64,000 bases of DNA from the NCBI GenBank assembly GCA_020638525.1, contig JACKIL010000007.1:1-64000 (forward strand), read 5' to 3'. The stretch's first letter is position 1. The number at the start of each line of letters is the position of its first letter. A model generated the notes under the pieces. That model worked only from the letters and a program-made list of their open reading frames with translations. It was not told the DNA's origin and searched no databases. This document shows, one piece after another, positions 58,006-64,000 of the stretch. This DNA comes from Caulobacterales bacterium. GTDB lineage: Bacteria; Pseudomonadota; Alphaproteobacteria; Caulobacterales; Parvularculaceae. The translations under genes were made by a program, and so were the position numbers.

Positions 58006-58035
58006 GCGATGTGGGATTGGGCGATGTGGGATTGG
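58006..58035. repeat. Tandem 15-bp direct repeat beside tRNA-Pro
   Basis: GCGATGTGGGATTGG occurs twice without a spacer, at 58006-58020 and 58021-58035. The array ends 5 bases from the 3' end of the tRNA-Pro gene. It might be a replication-slippage product. Confidence 0.85.
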
Positions 58036-58040
58036 CCAAA

Positions 58041-58117
58041 TGGTCGGAGTGGAGTGATTCGAACACTCGGCCCCTGCCTCCCGAAGACAGTGCTCTACCA
58101 GGCTGAGCTACACTCCG
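58041..58117 (-). tRNA. tRNA-Pro (anticodon CGG)
   Basis: The 77-nt sequence folds as a tRNA: acceptor CGGAGTG with CACTCCG, D arm GCTC/GAGC, anticodon stem CTGTC/GGCAG around the loop TTCGGGA (anticodon CGG, codon CCG), T arm GAGTG-TTCGAAT-CACTC. CCA is encoded after the discriminator A. The one G-T pair in the anticodon stem is acceptable. Confidence 0.96.
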
Positions 58118-58255
58118 ACGAGGCGCCGCTATAGCGCCGGCCCAGCGCTATTGCAATCGGAGATGTGCGCGCACGGTGGACGCCTCCGGCCGGAGTAAAA
58201 TCTGAATAGAAACCGTTGCGCGGGGAGGGTTTAAGCGCTATCAGGCGCCTCCGTT

Positions 58256-58330
58256 TGGGGCGTAGCCAAGTGGTAAGGCAGCGGGTTTTGATCCCGCCAT
58301 TCCCAGGTTCGAATCCTGGCGCCCCAGCCA
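58256..58330 (+). tRNA. tRNA-Gln (anticodon TTG)
   Basis: The 75-nt sequence folds as a tRNA: acceptor TGGGGCG with CGCCCCA, D arm GCC/GGC, anticodon stem GCGGG/CCCGC around TTTTGAT (anticodon TTG, codon CAA), T arm with GGTTCGAATCC. CCA is encoded after the discriminator G. It is divergent from tRNA-Pro across 138 bp. Confidence 0.96.
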
Positions 58331-58909
58331 GACTTTTTCAAAACCCGCCGCATTCTTCTCGATCCGGCCGTCTCGCCGGACGCAGCTGCGACCGTTCAGC
58401 GCGCGAAACGGGTCGCGCCAATCCTCGATTCGACATTTCGCGGCGAAAAATTCGTCACAAGGCCGGATTCTCGGCGCAATCGGAAGAGAGTTCCATTGTT
58501 AACGGAAACGCAGCAGTTTTTTTCCAAATTTCATCTGTTGCGTTTGCAAATATCGCTTGTTACAAACTAACGGACGACGGGGTGAGGGGTCACTGCGGTC
58601 GCGTTTTGGCGCGATCGCGCGGAGTAGGACGATATCGACGCATGGCGGAGAAACCGAACGCGACGCACGGTGTTATATGGGCGTTGCAAAAATTCGGCAT
58701 ATCCTCCAAGAATGCGCCGAAGGGGTAAGTTGATTGGGGCAAGCAATCCGTTCAATATCGGGACCGAAGTGTCTTGCAGGCGCCGCGTGCGGCATGCGAG
58801 CGGTCATTATTGTGTGAGCGGAATTCCGGGGCCGTCGCGCCCGATCTTCTCTCGGTCTTCGGGCCGAAAATTTTCAACCAGCCGAGGCAAACCGTTGGGT
58901 GAGGCAAAG
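58331..58909 (+). promoter_or_regulatory. Long leader upstream of the TonB operon, with a candidate dyad
   Basis: This 579-bp gap separates tRNA-Gln from the DUF3450 gene. It holds GTTTGCAA (58542-58549) and TTACAAAC (58560-58567), a 7 of 8 inverted repeat with a 10-bp spacer, and a short palindrome GAAAATTTTC (58866-58875) 34 bases before the start codon. A classical Fur box is not evident, although TonB systems are often iron-regulated. A 28-codon frame at 58642-58728 is possible but unsupported. The length suggests a regulated promoter or a long 5' leader. Confidence 0.35.
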
Positions 58910-59677
58910 ATGAAAAGTGTTTCGATGTTCGTGTCAGCTGCGGCCCTGCTCGCCGCCATAGGCGCGCCGGCTTACGCGCAGTTCTCCACTGCGCTGGACA
59001 CAAGCCAGCAGACCGCCAATGAGGGGAAAACCTCTCAGCAGCGGATCGACCAGCTGGACGATCAGACCGCAGCGCTCCTGAATGACTATCGCGCGAATCT
59101 TAAGCAGCTCGAAGCGGCGCGCCGCTATAACGAGTCGCTGGAGCGCAACATTCAGGGCCAGCAGCGCGCGATCGACCGCGTGAAGGTCGACATTGAAAAC
59201 GTGGCCGGCCTGCAGCGCGCCGTGACGCCGCTGATGGAAGACATGCTCGCCCGTCTCGGCGACATCGTCGAAGCTGACGTGCCTTTCAGCATCGATGAGC
59301 GCCGCGAACGCGTCACGCGCCTGACGGAAGTCATGAGCGATCCGGATGTGACGGTTGCTCAGCGTTACCGCCTCATCGTCGAGGCCTATCAGATCGAAAA
59401 CGAGTATGGCCGCACGATCGGCGAATATTCCGGCTCGATCGATGATGGCGGCGAACAGCGCGCGGGCGAATTCCTCCGCGTCGGCCGTCTCGCGCTCATC
59501 TTCAAGACGGGCGACGACTCGGTTCTGAAGATCTGGGACAACGCGCAGCGCGCGTGGGTCGATCTTCCGAAATCTTACCTGCCTGACGTGCGCCTCGGCC
59601 TGCGGATGGCGAAAGAGCAGACCGCGCCGGCTCTTCTGCCGGTTCCGGTGAAAGCTCCGACCAAAGCGGCCCAATAA
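58910..59677 (+). CDS. DUF3450 periplasmic protein of the TonB operon
   Basis: The 255-residue protein starts with a signal peptide (SVSMFVSAAALLAAIGAPAYAQ) and has a long coiled coil (QRIDQLDDQTAALLNDYRANLKQLEAARRYN, then ESLERNIQGQQRAIDRV), then VAGLQRAVTPLMEDML and FSIDERRERVTRL. This is DUF3450, the constant first gene of TtpC-type TonB operons. Its role is not known; a periplasmic regulator or scaffold is likely. ATG 58910 has GGGTGAGG before it. Confidence 0.88.
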   Translation: MKSVSMFVSAAALLAAIGAPAYAQFSTALDTSQQTANEGKTSQQRIDQLDDQTAALLNDYRANLKQLEAARRYNESLERNIQGQQRAIDRVKVDIENVAGLQRAVTPLMEDMLARLGDIVEADVPFSIDERRERVTRLTEVMSDPDVTVAQRYRLIVEAYQIENEYGRTIGEYSGSIDDGGEQRAGEFLRVGRLALIFKTGDDSVLKIWDNAQRAWVDLPKSYLPDVRLGLRMAKEQTAPALLPVPVKAPTKAAQ

Positions 59678-59708
59678 CGTAACGGCGAATGTTGAAGGAA
59701 CTAAAGCG

Positions 59709-61085
59709 ATGAAGATGGTCAAACTAGCAGGCCTGTCACTCTGCGCCGCCGTTGCGGCCCTTGGCATTGATCTCGCCGTCGGCGTCACGAGCGCCAGCGC
59801 GCAAACGCAGCTCACTCTTGAGCAAGTCCTCGACGCCGTGCGCAAAGAGCGCAGCGCTGCGTCGGCGGAAAATCAGGAGCGGGAACGCCGCTTCCTCGCC
59901 GAGCGCAACAATCAGCAGGCTGAGCTGAATCGCGTTCGCTCGCAGGTCGCCGCGGCCGCCGCTGAATCGACCCGCCTCGAAGGCGTGATGGAAGCAAACC
60001 AGGCGGAACTCGACCGGCTCGACGGCGAACTCGCCAGCAAGCAGGGCGAATTCCAGGAACTCTTCGGCGCCGCCCGTTCGGCCGCCGCCGACCTTAACGC
60101 CCAGCTCGATCGTTCGCTGATCAGCGCGGAATTCCCGGGCCGTCAGGACGAACTCCGCGAAGTCGCACAGACGGATACGCTGCCGACGGAAACCCAGCTC
60201 CGCTTCCTCTGGGAGACGATGATCCAGCAGATCGCGGCTCAAAGCGAAGTGAAAGTCTTCACGGCGGACGTCGCGCTTGCGAACGGCACGTCGGAATCGC
60301 GCGAAGTCACGCGCATTGGTCCGTTCGTCGCTTTCTCGGGCGGCAAGTACCTCGTTTATGATGGCGCGCAAGGCAAGCTCAACTTCCTCGCCCGCCAGCC
60401 GGCCAGCTCGGTCGTCTCTGCGGCCAAAGCGGTCGAGAACGCCAAAGGCGACGGCTATGTCCGCGGCGTCATCGACCCGTCGCTCGGTCAGCTCCTCAGC
60501 CTGATCGTCGAAACGCCGGGCCTTGGCGAACGTGTTCAGCAAGGTGGTTCGATCGGCTTCCTGACGCTCGGCCTCGGCTTCCTCGCCTTCCTTCTCGGCG
60601 CCTATAAGTGGGTGACGCTCTCGTCGACCGCCGGCGCCGTGAAAGCGCAGGTTCGCCGTCAGAAGCCGTCCAAGTCGAACCCGCTTGGCCGCGTCATGAT
60701 CGCTTACGAAGAGCTTCAGAACAAAGATCCGGAAGCGATCCAGCTCGCGCTTGACGATGCGATCCTGAAAGAGATTCCGCGTCTCGAAGGCGGTCTCAAC
60801 CTGGTGAAAATTATCTCAACCGTCGCGCCGCTGCTCGGTCTGCTCGGCACCGTCGTCGGGATGGTCATCACCTTCCAGTCGATCACGCTCTTCGGCACGG
60901 GCGACCCGCAGATCATGGCGTCCGGTATCTCGGTCGCGCTCATGACCACGGTTATCGGTCTTGTTGTCGCTATCCCGCTGGTGCTGCTCCACGCCTTCGC
61001 GTCGGGCGCCGCCAATAGTGTGATCCAGGTCCTGGAAGAGCAGGCCGCTGGCATCATCGCGGAACACGCTGACGGCCGCCGCTAA
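59709..61085 (+). CDS. TtpC-like MotA/TolQ/ExbB proton channel protein
   Basis: The 458-residue protein has a signal peptide (LAGLSLCAAVAALGIDLAVG, ending SASAQ), a periplasmic coiled-coil half (ERERRFLAERNNQQAELNRVR and similar), and a C-terminal MotA/TolQ/ExbB domain: helix GSIGFLTLGLGFLAFLLGAYK, then VAPLLGLLGTVVGMVITFQSITLFG and ISVALMTTVIGLVVAIPLVLLHAF. This is TtpC, the extra proton-channel-like protein of the TonB2 systems described in Vibrio and relatives. It acts in the inner membrane with ExbB, ExbD and TonB. Confidence 0.9.
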   Translation: MKMVKLAGLSLCAAVAALGIDLAVGVTSASAQTQLTLEQVLDAVRKERSAASAENQERERRFLAERNNQQAELNRVRSQVAAAAAESTRLEGVMEANQAELDRLDGELASKQGEFQELFGAARSAAADLNAQLDRSLISAEFPGRQDELREVAQTDTLPTETQLRFLWETMIQQIAAQSEVKVFTADVALANGTSESREVTRIGPFVAFSGGKYLVYDGAQGKLNFLARQPASSVVSAAKAVENAKGDGYVRGVIDPSLGQLLSLIVETPGLGERVQQGGSIGFLTLGLGFLAFLLGAYKWVTLSSTAGAVKAQVRRQKPSKSNPLGRVMIAYEELQNKDPEAIQLALDDAILKEIPRLEGGLNLVKIISTVAPLLGLLGTVVGMVITFQSITLFGTGDPQIMASGISVALMTTVIGLVVAIPLVLLHAFASGAANSVIQVLEEQAAGIIAEHADGRR

Positions 61086-61119
61086 GGCTGTCGTTAGCGC
61101 TGTTTGAAAGGCTCGAGGC

Positions 61120-61653
61120 ATGTTGGAATATTTCAATCCCCGCGTAGCCTATGAATCGCTTCAGGCGTTTCTGGCGAGCGGCGGGCCGGTCCTCGTGGCG
61201 ATCATGGTCCTCACTTTTGTGATGTGGGGCCTGATCATCGAGAGACTTCTCTACTGGTCAGGCGCGCATGCGGGCGTGGCTAAACGGGCGAAGCGGGCAT
61301 GGGAAGCGCGGTCGGATCACGACTCCTATTTTGCGCTCGCCTATCGTCAGCGGCTCATCTCTGAGGCGAAACACGAAGCCGACCGCTTCAACCCGGTGAT
61401 CAAGATCCTGGTGGCGGTCACCCCGCTTCTCGGTCTTCTCGGAACGGTGACGGGCATGGTGTTCGTGTTCGACGTGATGGCGGTCACCGGGTCGAGCAAC
61501 GCTCGTCTGATGGCTGCGGGCATCTCAAGGGCGACGATCCCAACCATGGCCGGCCTCTTCACCTCGGTTTCGGGCGTCATGTTCACCTACTGGTTCGACC
61601 AGTTCGTGGAACGCTCGATGGCCAAGCTGTCCGATGAATTGAAGGTTGGGTAG
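61120..61653 (+). CDS. exbB: ExbB-type proton channel
   Basis: The 177-residue membrane protein has the ExbB core: an N-terminal helix (VLVAIMVLTFVMWGLIIERLLYW), then FNPVIKILVAVTPLLGLLGTVTGMVFVFDVMA and ISRATIPTMAGLFTSVSGVMFTYW, with the conserved Gly-Pro-rich TLLGLLGTV element. It forms the stator pentamer that feeds proton flow to TonB. It is followed five bases later by exbD. Confidence 0.92.
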   Translation: MLEYFNPRVAYESLQAFLASGGPVLVAIMVLTFVMWGLIIERLLYWSGAHAGVAKRAKRAWEARSDHDSYFALAYRQRLISEAKHEADRFNPVIKILVAVTPLLGLLGTVTGMVFVFDVMAVTGSSNARLMAAGISRATIPTMAGLFTSVSGVMFTYWFDQFVERSMAKLSDELKVG

Positions 61654-61658
61654 GCGTC

Positions 61659-62069
61659 ATGATCAGAAGAAAACACGCGTCTGAAGAGGAATCCGAGATC
61701 AACGTGACGCCGTTGATGGACATCGTGTTCATCATGCTGATCTTCTTCATCGTCACAGCGACCTTCACACGAGAGAAGGGCATCGACGTCAGGACGCCGG
61801 AAGACACGCCTGACACGGAAGACACGCAACCGGCTCCGGTGCTTCTTCTTTCAGTTCAGGCGGACGGGTTCGTTCGTGTGAACAATGTTCGCATCATCGA
61901 CCCGCTGTCGACGAAGCCGGTCGTTGAGGAATTCACCGCGCGCGAGCCCAAAGGCGTCGTCATCGTCAACGCAGCGCCGAACTCAAAAGCAGGCGTCGCC
62001 GTTACGGTCATGGACCAGGCGCGCGCGGGCAATGCGGCGGCGGTGACGCTGGCGCTGCAGAAAGACTGA
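61659..62069 (+). CDS. exbD: ExbD-type stator subunit, first copy
   Basis: The 136-residue protein has the ExbD pattern: cytosolic basic N-terminus, the helix with the functional Asp in INVTPLMDIVFIMLIFF, and a periplasmic domain (VLLLSVQADGFVRVNNVRI, then KGVVIVNAAPNSKAG). It pairs with ExbB in the channel. A 59-nt stretch (61699-61757) is identical to the second exbD copy even at silent positions, although the rest of the two genes is clearly different. Confidence 0.92.
   Translation: MIRRKHASEEESEINVTPLMDIVFIMLIFFIVTATFTREKGIDVRTPEDTPDTEDTQPAPVLLLSVQADGFVRVNNVRIIDPLSTKPVVEEFTAREPKGVVIVNAAPNSKAGVAVTVMDQARAGNAAAVTLALQKD
61699..61757 (+). repeat. 59-nt exact repeat shared by the exbD copies (copy 1)
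   Basis: This stretch, which encodes the helix INVTPLMDIVFIMLIFFIVT in part, is identical to 62188-62246. The flanking bases differ at once on both sides. Protein conservation alone would not fix the third codon positions. Confidence 0.9.
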
Positions 62070-62139
62070 GAACGGGCGTAACGCCGCTCATACAGCGGTC
62101 AACGTCTTGGTAGGTTTGGAAGACGAGTAGGCAAGACAC

Positions 62140-62556
62140 ATGGCGAGCAGAAGCCGTAAAGTTGGCGCCGGTTCGGCGAATGACGAAATCAACGTGACGC
62201 CGTTGATGGACATCGTGTTCATCATGCTGATCTTCTTCATCGTCACCTCGACCTTCGTCAAAGAGCCGGGCGTCGATGTCCAACGTCCGGAGGCTCAGAC
62301 GGCCAAGGTGCGCAAGCTTGCGTCGATCCTGGTCGCGATCACGGCCGACAACGAGATCTGGATCAATAAAGAGAAAGTCGAACTCGACCAGGTCAAGATC
62401 AACGTCGAATCGCTCAAGCAGGAGAATCCGAAAGGCACGGCCGTCGTTCAGGTCGATGCGAAAGCGGACTCCCGTTACCTGGTTGAAGTCGTCGACCAGA
62501 TCCGCGCCGCCGGCGTCGAAGACGTCGCTGTTTCAACTGAAGACCGTTCGTCTTAA
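62140..62556 (+). CDS. exbD: ExbD-type stator subunit, second copy
   Basis: The 138-residue second ExbD has the same N-terminal helix with the functional Asp in the MDIVF segment, and a different periplasmic part (LASILVAITADNEIWINKEKVELDQVK, then GTAVVQVDAKADSRYLVEVVDQI). Two ExbD subunits per operon are usual in TtpC-type systems and form a heterodimer in related stators. It starts 71 bases after the first copy and is followed by tonB 15 bases later. Confidence 0.92.
   Translation: MASRSRKVGAGSANDEINVTPLMDIVFIMLIFFIVTSTFVKEPGVDVQRPEAQTAKVRKLASILVAITADNEIWINKEKVELDQVKINVESLKQENPKGTAVVQVDAKADSRYLVEVVDQIRAAGVEDVAVSTEDRSS
62188..62246 (+). repeat. 59-nt exact repeat shared by the exbD copies (copy 2)
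   Basis: This stretch is identical in all 59 bases to 61699-61757 in the upstream exbD. The copies are 489 bases apart in direct orientation, so they could also recombine and delete the segment between them. Confidence 0.9.
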
Positions 62557-62570
62557 CGGAGAAGACCGTA

Positions 62571-63170
62571 ATGGGATCGCTAGGGCGCTTGATTTTCGGA
62601 ATTCCCGGCGCAGCCATCGTTACTGCGGCGCTGTTCCTCGCCATGGCCTATATGATTAAGCAGACGGCCAAGCTTGATGAGGAGCGTGACGCGATCAGCA
62701 TCGACATCACGGCGAAGCTCCAGGATACCGACATCAACAACGCGAACAAAGAATTCAAGCGGCCGACGCTCGATACGCCGCCGCCGCCGCCGCCTGCGGT
62801 CAACGACCCGTCGAACCGGCCGGCTCTTGGGGGCGTTGCGGCTTCGATTCCGCAGCTTGATGTCAATCTGAAGATCGGTTCCGGCTTCAACCCGGACCGT
62901 GACGCTCAGCCGCTCGTCCGCATTCCGCCGCAATATCCGGAGCGCTGCCAGACGCGAGCCGGTTCGAAGGAGACTGTGTTCCTTCAGTTCGACGTGACGC
63001 CGGATGGGACGACGACGAATATTCAGGTCATCGACTCGACCAATAGCTGCTTCAACAGCGCGGCGTCTCGTTCGGTCGAACGCTGGAAGTATCAGCCGAA
63101 GATCGTCGACAACGAACCGCAATGGCGGCGCGGCGTGCAGACGCAGATTACATTTGAGCTCACTGAATAG
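62571..63170 (+). CDS. tonB: Energy transducer TonB, TonB2 type
   Basis: The 199-residue protein has a signal anchor (RLIFGIPGAAIVTAALFLAMAYMI), a short Pro-rich linker (RPTLDTPPPPPPAVNDPS) and a C-terminal TonB domain: VRIPPQYPERCQTRAGSK, TVFLQFDVTPDGTTTNIQVI, and FNSAASRSVERWKYQPKI. Cys126 and Cys160 in this domain are likely to form a disulfide, as is typical of the TonB2 group. The linker is far shorter than in E. coli TonB, so the reach across the periplasm must be provided by a partner, perhaps TtpC or DUF3450. Confidence 0.93.
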   Translation: MGSLGRLIFGIPGAAIVTAALFLAMAYMIKQTAKLDEERDAISIDITAKLQDTDINNANKEFKRPTLDTPPPPPPAVNDPSNRPALGGVAASIPQLDVNLKIGSGFNPDRDAQPLVRIPPQYPERCQTRAGSKETVFLQFDVTPDGTTTNIQVIDSTNSCFNSAASRSVERWKYQPKIVDNEPQWRRGVQTQITFELTE

Positions 63171-63236
63171 GTTGAGCGAGAGTCCGAAGGGATCCTCAAG
63201 GGGCTACTTTTGTAGGGATTGGGTTAAGGCGGCGAG

Positions 63237-64000
63237 ATGATGCGAAAATCAAACGCTATTGCTGGAATCGCGACGTCCTTCTTTGTCGCCATGGCTGCGC
63301 TCTCGGGCAGTGCAGTGATGACGAGCGCGCATGCGCAGGAAGGCGAACAGCAGCAGTCGCGGCGTTCGGAGACTCTCGATCCCGCCGTCGCGAAAGTTCT
63401 TCAGGACGTTTTCACGGCCATTCAGGAAGAGCGCTACCAGGACGCGCTCACCGCGCTCAATAATCTCATCGCCCAACGCGGCGATAAGATGAAGGCTTAC
63501 GACAAGTCGACCACCTATGAGATGCGCGGCTCGGTCAAGGTCAACCTTGAAGACTTCCGCGGCGCGCTGAGAGATTTCCAGGCGGCGCTTGATGCCGGCG
63601 GTCTCCCGCCGGAGCGTAACAACCAGCTCCGCTATTATATTGCGCAGCTCTACTTCCAGCTTGAAGATTACCAGTCGGCGATCTCTGGCCTGAAGAGCTG
63701 GATCGCGTCGGCGCCGAACCCGGATCCGAACGCGTTCTACCTGCTCGCGGCGGCGTATGTGCAGCTCGGTAATTTCCGTGAAGCGCTGAACCCGGCGGAG
63801 CGCGCTGTCGCGGCGATGACCGGCGAACCGCGCAAGAGCTATTTCGATCTTCTGAACCTCGTCTATTCGGAGAACGGCGAACGCAATAAGCGCGCGGCGC
63901 TCCTTGAGCGGATGATCAATTACTGGCCGAACGAGCGCGGATACTGGACGCAGCTTTCCGGTCTCTACAACCAGATGGGCAAGGACAGCGACGCCTTTGC
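63237..64000 (+). CDS. Tetratricopeptide repeat protein, N-terminal part
   Basis: The gene runs off the window end; about 254 residues are seen. The start is ATG 63237 (or 63240). A signal peptide (AIAGIATSFFVAMAALSGSA, then AHAQE) is followed by TPR repeats such as AIQEERYQDALTALNNLIAQ, VNLEDFRGALRDFQAALDAG, FQLEDYQSAISGLKSWIASA and VQLGNFREALNPAERAV. A TPR protein closes the TtpC-type TonB operon in other bacteria (TtpA), where it is needed for uptake. The remaining part is outside the window. Confidence 0.9.
   Translation, partial: MMRKSNAIAGIATSFFVAMAALSGSAVMTSAHAQEGEQQQSRRSETLDPAVAKVLQDVFTAIQEERYQDALTALNNLIAQRGDKMKAYDKSTTYEMRGSVKVNLEDFRGALRDFQAALDAGGLPPERNNQLRYYIAQLYFQLEDYQSAISGLKSWIASAPNPDPNAFYLLAAAYVQLGNFREALNPAERAVAAMTGEPRKSYFDLLNLVYSENGERNKRAALLERMINYWPNERGYWTQLSGLYNQMGKDSDAF

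Noticed and set aside
58041..58330. Integration site of a genomic island at the two tRNA genes
   Set aside because: Both tRNA genes are intact, no integrase or partial tRNA copy is present, and the flanks carry housekeeping genes.
58642..58728. 28-codon open frame in the leader of the TonB operon
   Set aside because: The AGGA upstream is too far from the ATG, the peptide has no signal or family pattern, and a frame of this length is expected by chance in GC-rich DNA.
1..64000. CRISPR arrays, prophages, insertion sequences
   Set aside because: No regular direct-repeat array, transposase, integrase or phage structural gene was recognised on either strand.

Overview
The window is ordinary chromosomal DNA of a GC-rich Alphaproteobacterium. 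The evidence is the mix of families: a TIGR02301 protein, a DUF1285-Nudix-CCA operon, a moxR-DUF58-DUF4159 cluster, an HDAC-like/xseB/dxs/tlyA neighbourhood, an alphaproteobacterial-type QueE and a TtpC-type TonB operon. The family mix and flagellin-like features fit a marine or stalked lineage (Caulobacterales, Hyphomonadaceae or Parvularculales), but nothing here fixes the genus. There is no prophage, IS element, CRISPR array or conjugation module. Coding density is high and most genes sit in short operons with overlapping or closely spaced starts.

Regions in order. 1-8.7 kb: the 3' end of kdsB with its terminator; a 29-codon hydrophobic peptide; a CoA-transferase operon (scoA and scoB) split by a DUF4287 gene; DUF2306 and MHS-type MFS membrane proteins; maiA with a gamma carbonic anhydrase, facing a marR gene across a long palindrome; a lysophospholipase-like gene; and a cutA gene interrupted by one amber codon. 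8.8-10.5 kb: a preQ0 operon, queC-queE-queD. 10.5-18.8 kb (minus strand): a secreted protein, a protein resembling a flagellin D1 core, and the moxR-DUF58-DUF4159-membrane protein cluster. 19.1-23.6 kb: sppA, then DUF1285-NudL-CCA transferase. 23.6-31.0 kb: mainly minus-strand single genes (TIGR02301, Nudix, yaaA, two oxidative or hydrolytic enzymes, Sua5-type tsaC, phoH-like) plus a plus-strand methyltransferase-fold lipoprotein with a strong terminator. 31.2-38.1 kb: acyl-CoA dehydrogenase, metallophosphoesterase, SDR and MOSC genes on the plus strand; a zinc-ribbon protein with a natural His5 tail and an M20 peptidase on the minus strand. 38.2-48.4 kb: HDAC-like, histidine phosphatase, xseB, dxs, a sodium:solute symporter, tlyA, two methyltransferases and a receiver protein whose kinase core is degenerate. 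48.4-51.1 kb: aroC-hydrolase-GST on the minus strand. 51.2-58.3 kb: pdxH, TerB-like, metallo-beta-lactamase fold, ATP-grasp, DUF442-type phosphatase, VOC, orphan HicB, amidohydrolase lipoprotein, tRNA-Pro(CGG) and tRNA-Gln(TTG). 58.9-64.0 kb: a seven-gene TonB energy-transduction operon (DUF3450, TtpC-like, ExbB, ExbD, ExbD, TonB, TPR), cut by the window end.

How the genes work together: scoAB, the acyl-CoA dehydrogenase and maiA point to use of ketone bodies, fatty acids and aromatic amino acids. queCED makes the queuosine precursor. dxs, aroC, pdxH, tsaC and the CCA transferase are core biosynthesis. The last operon powers TonB-dependent outer-membrane uptake. I did not find a clearly new multi-gene system. 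The best leads are single-gene oddities: the amber codon in cutA, the pseudokinase-receiver, the flagellin-like protein without flagellar context, a methyltransferase fold on a lipoprotein, a QueD without its catalytic cysteine, and a 59-nt exact identity between the two exbD paralogues.
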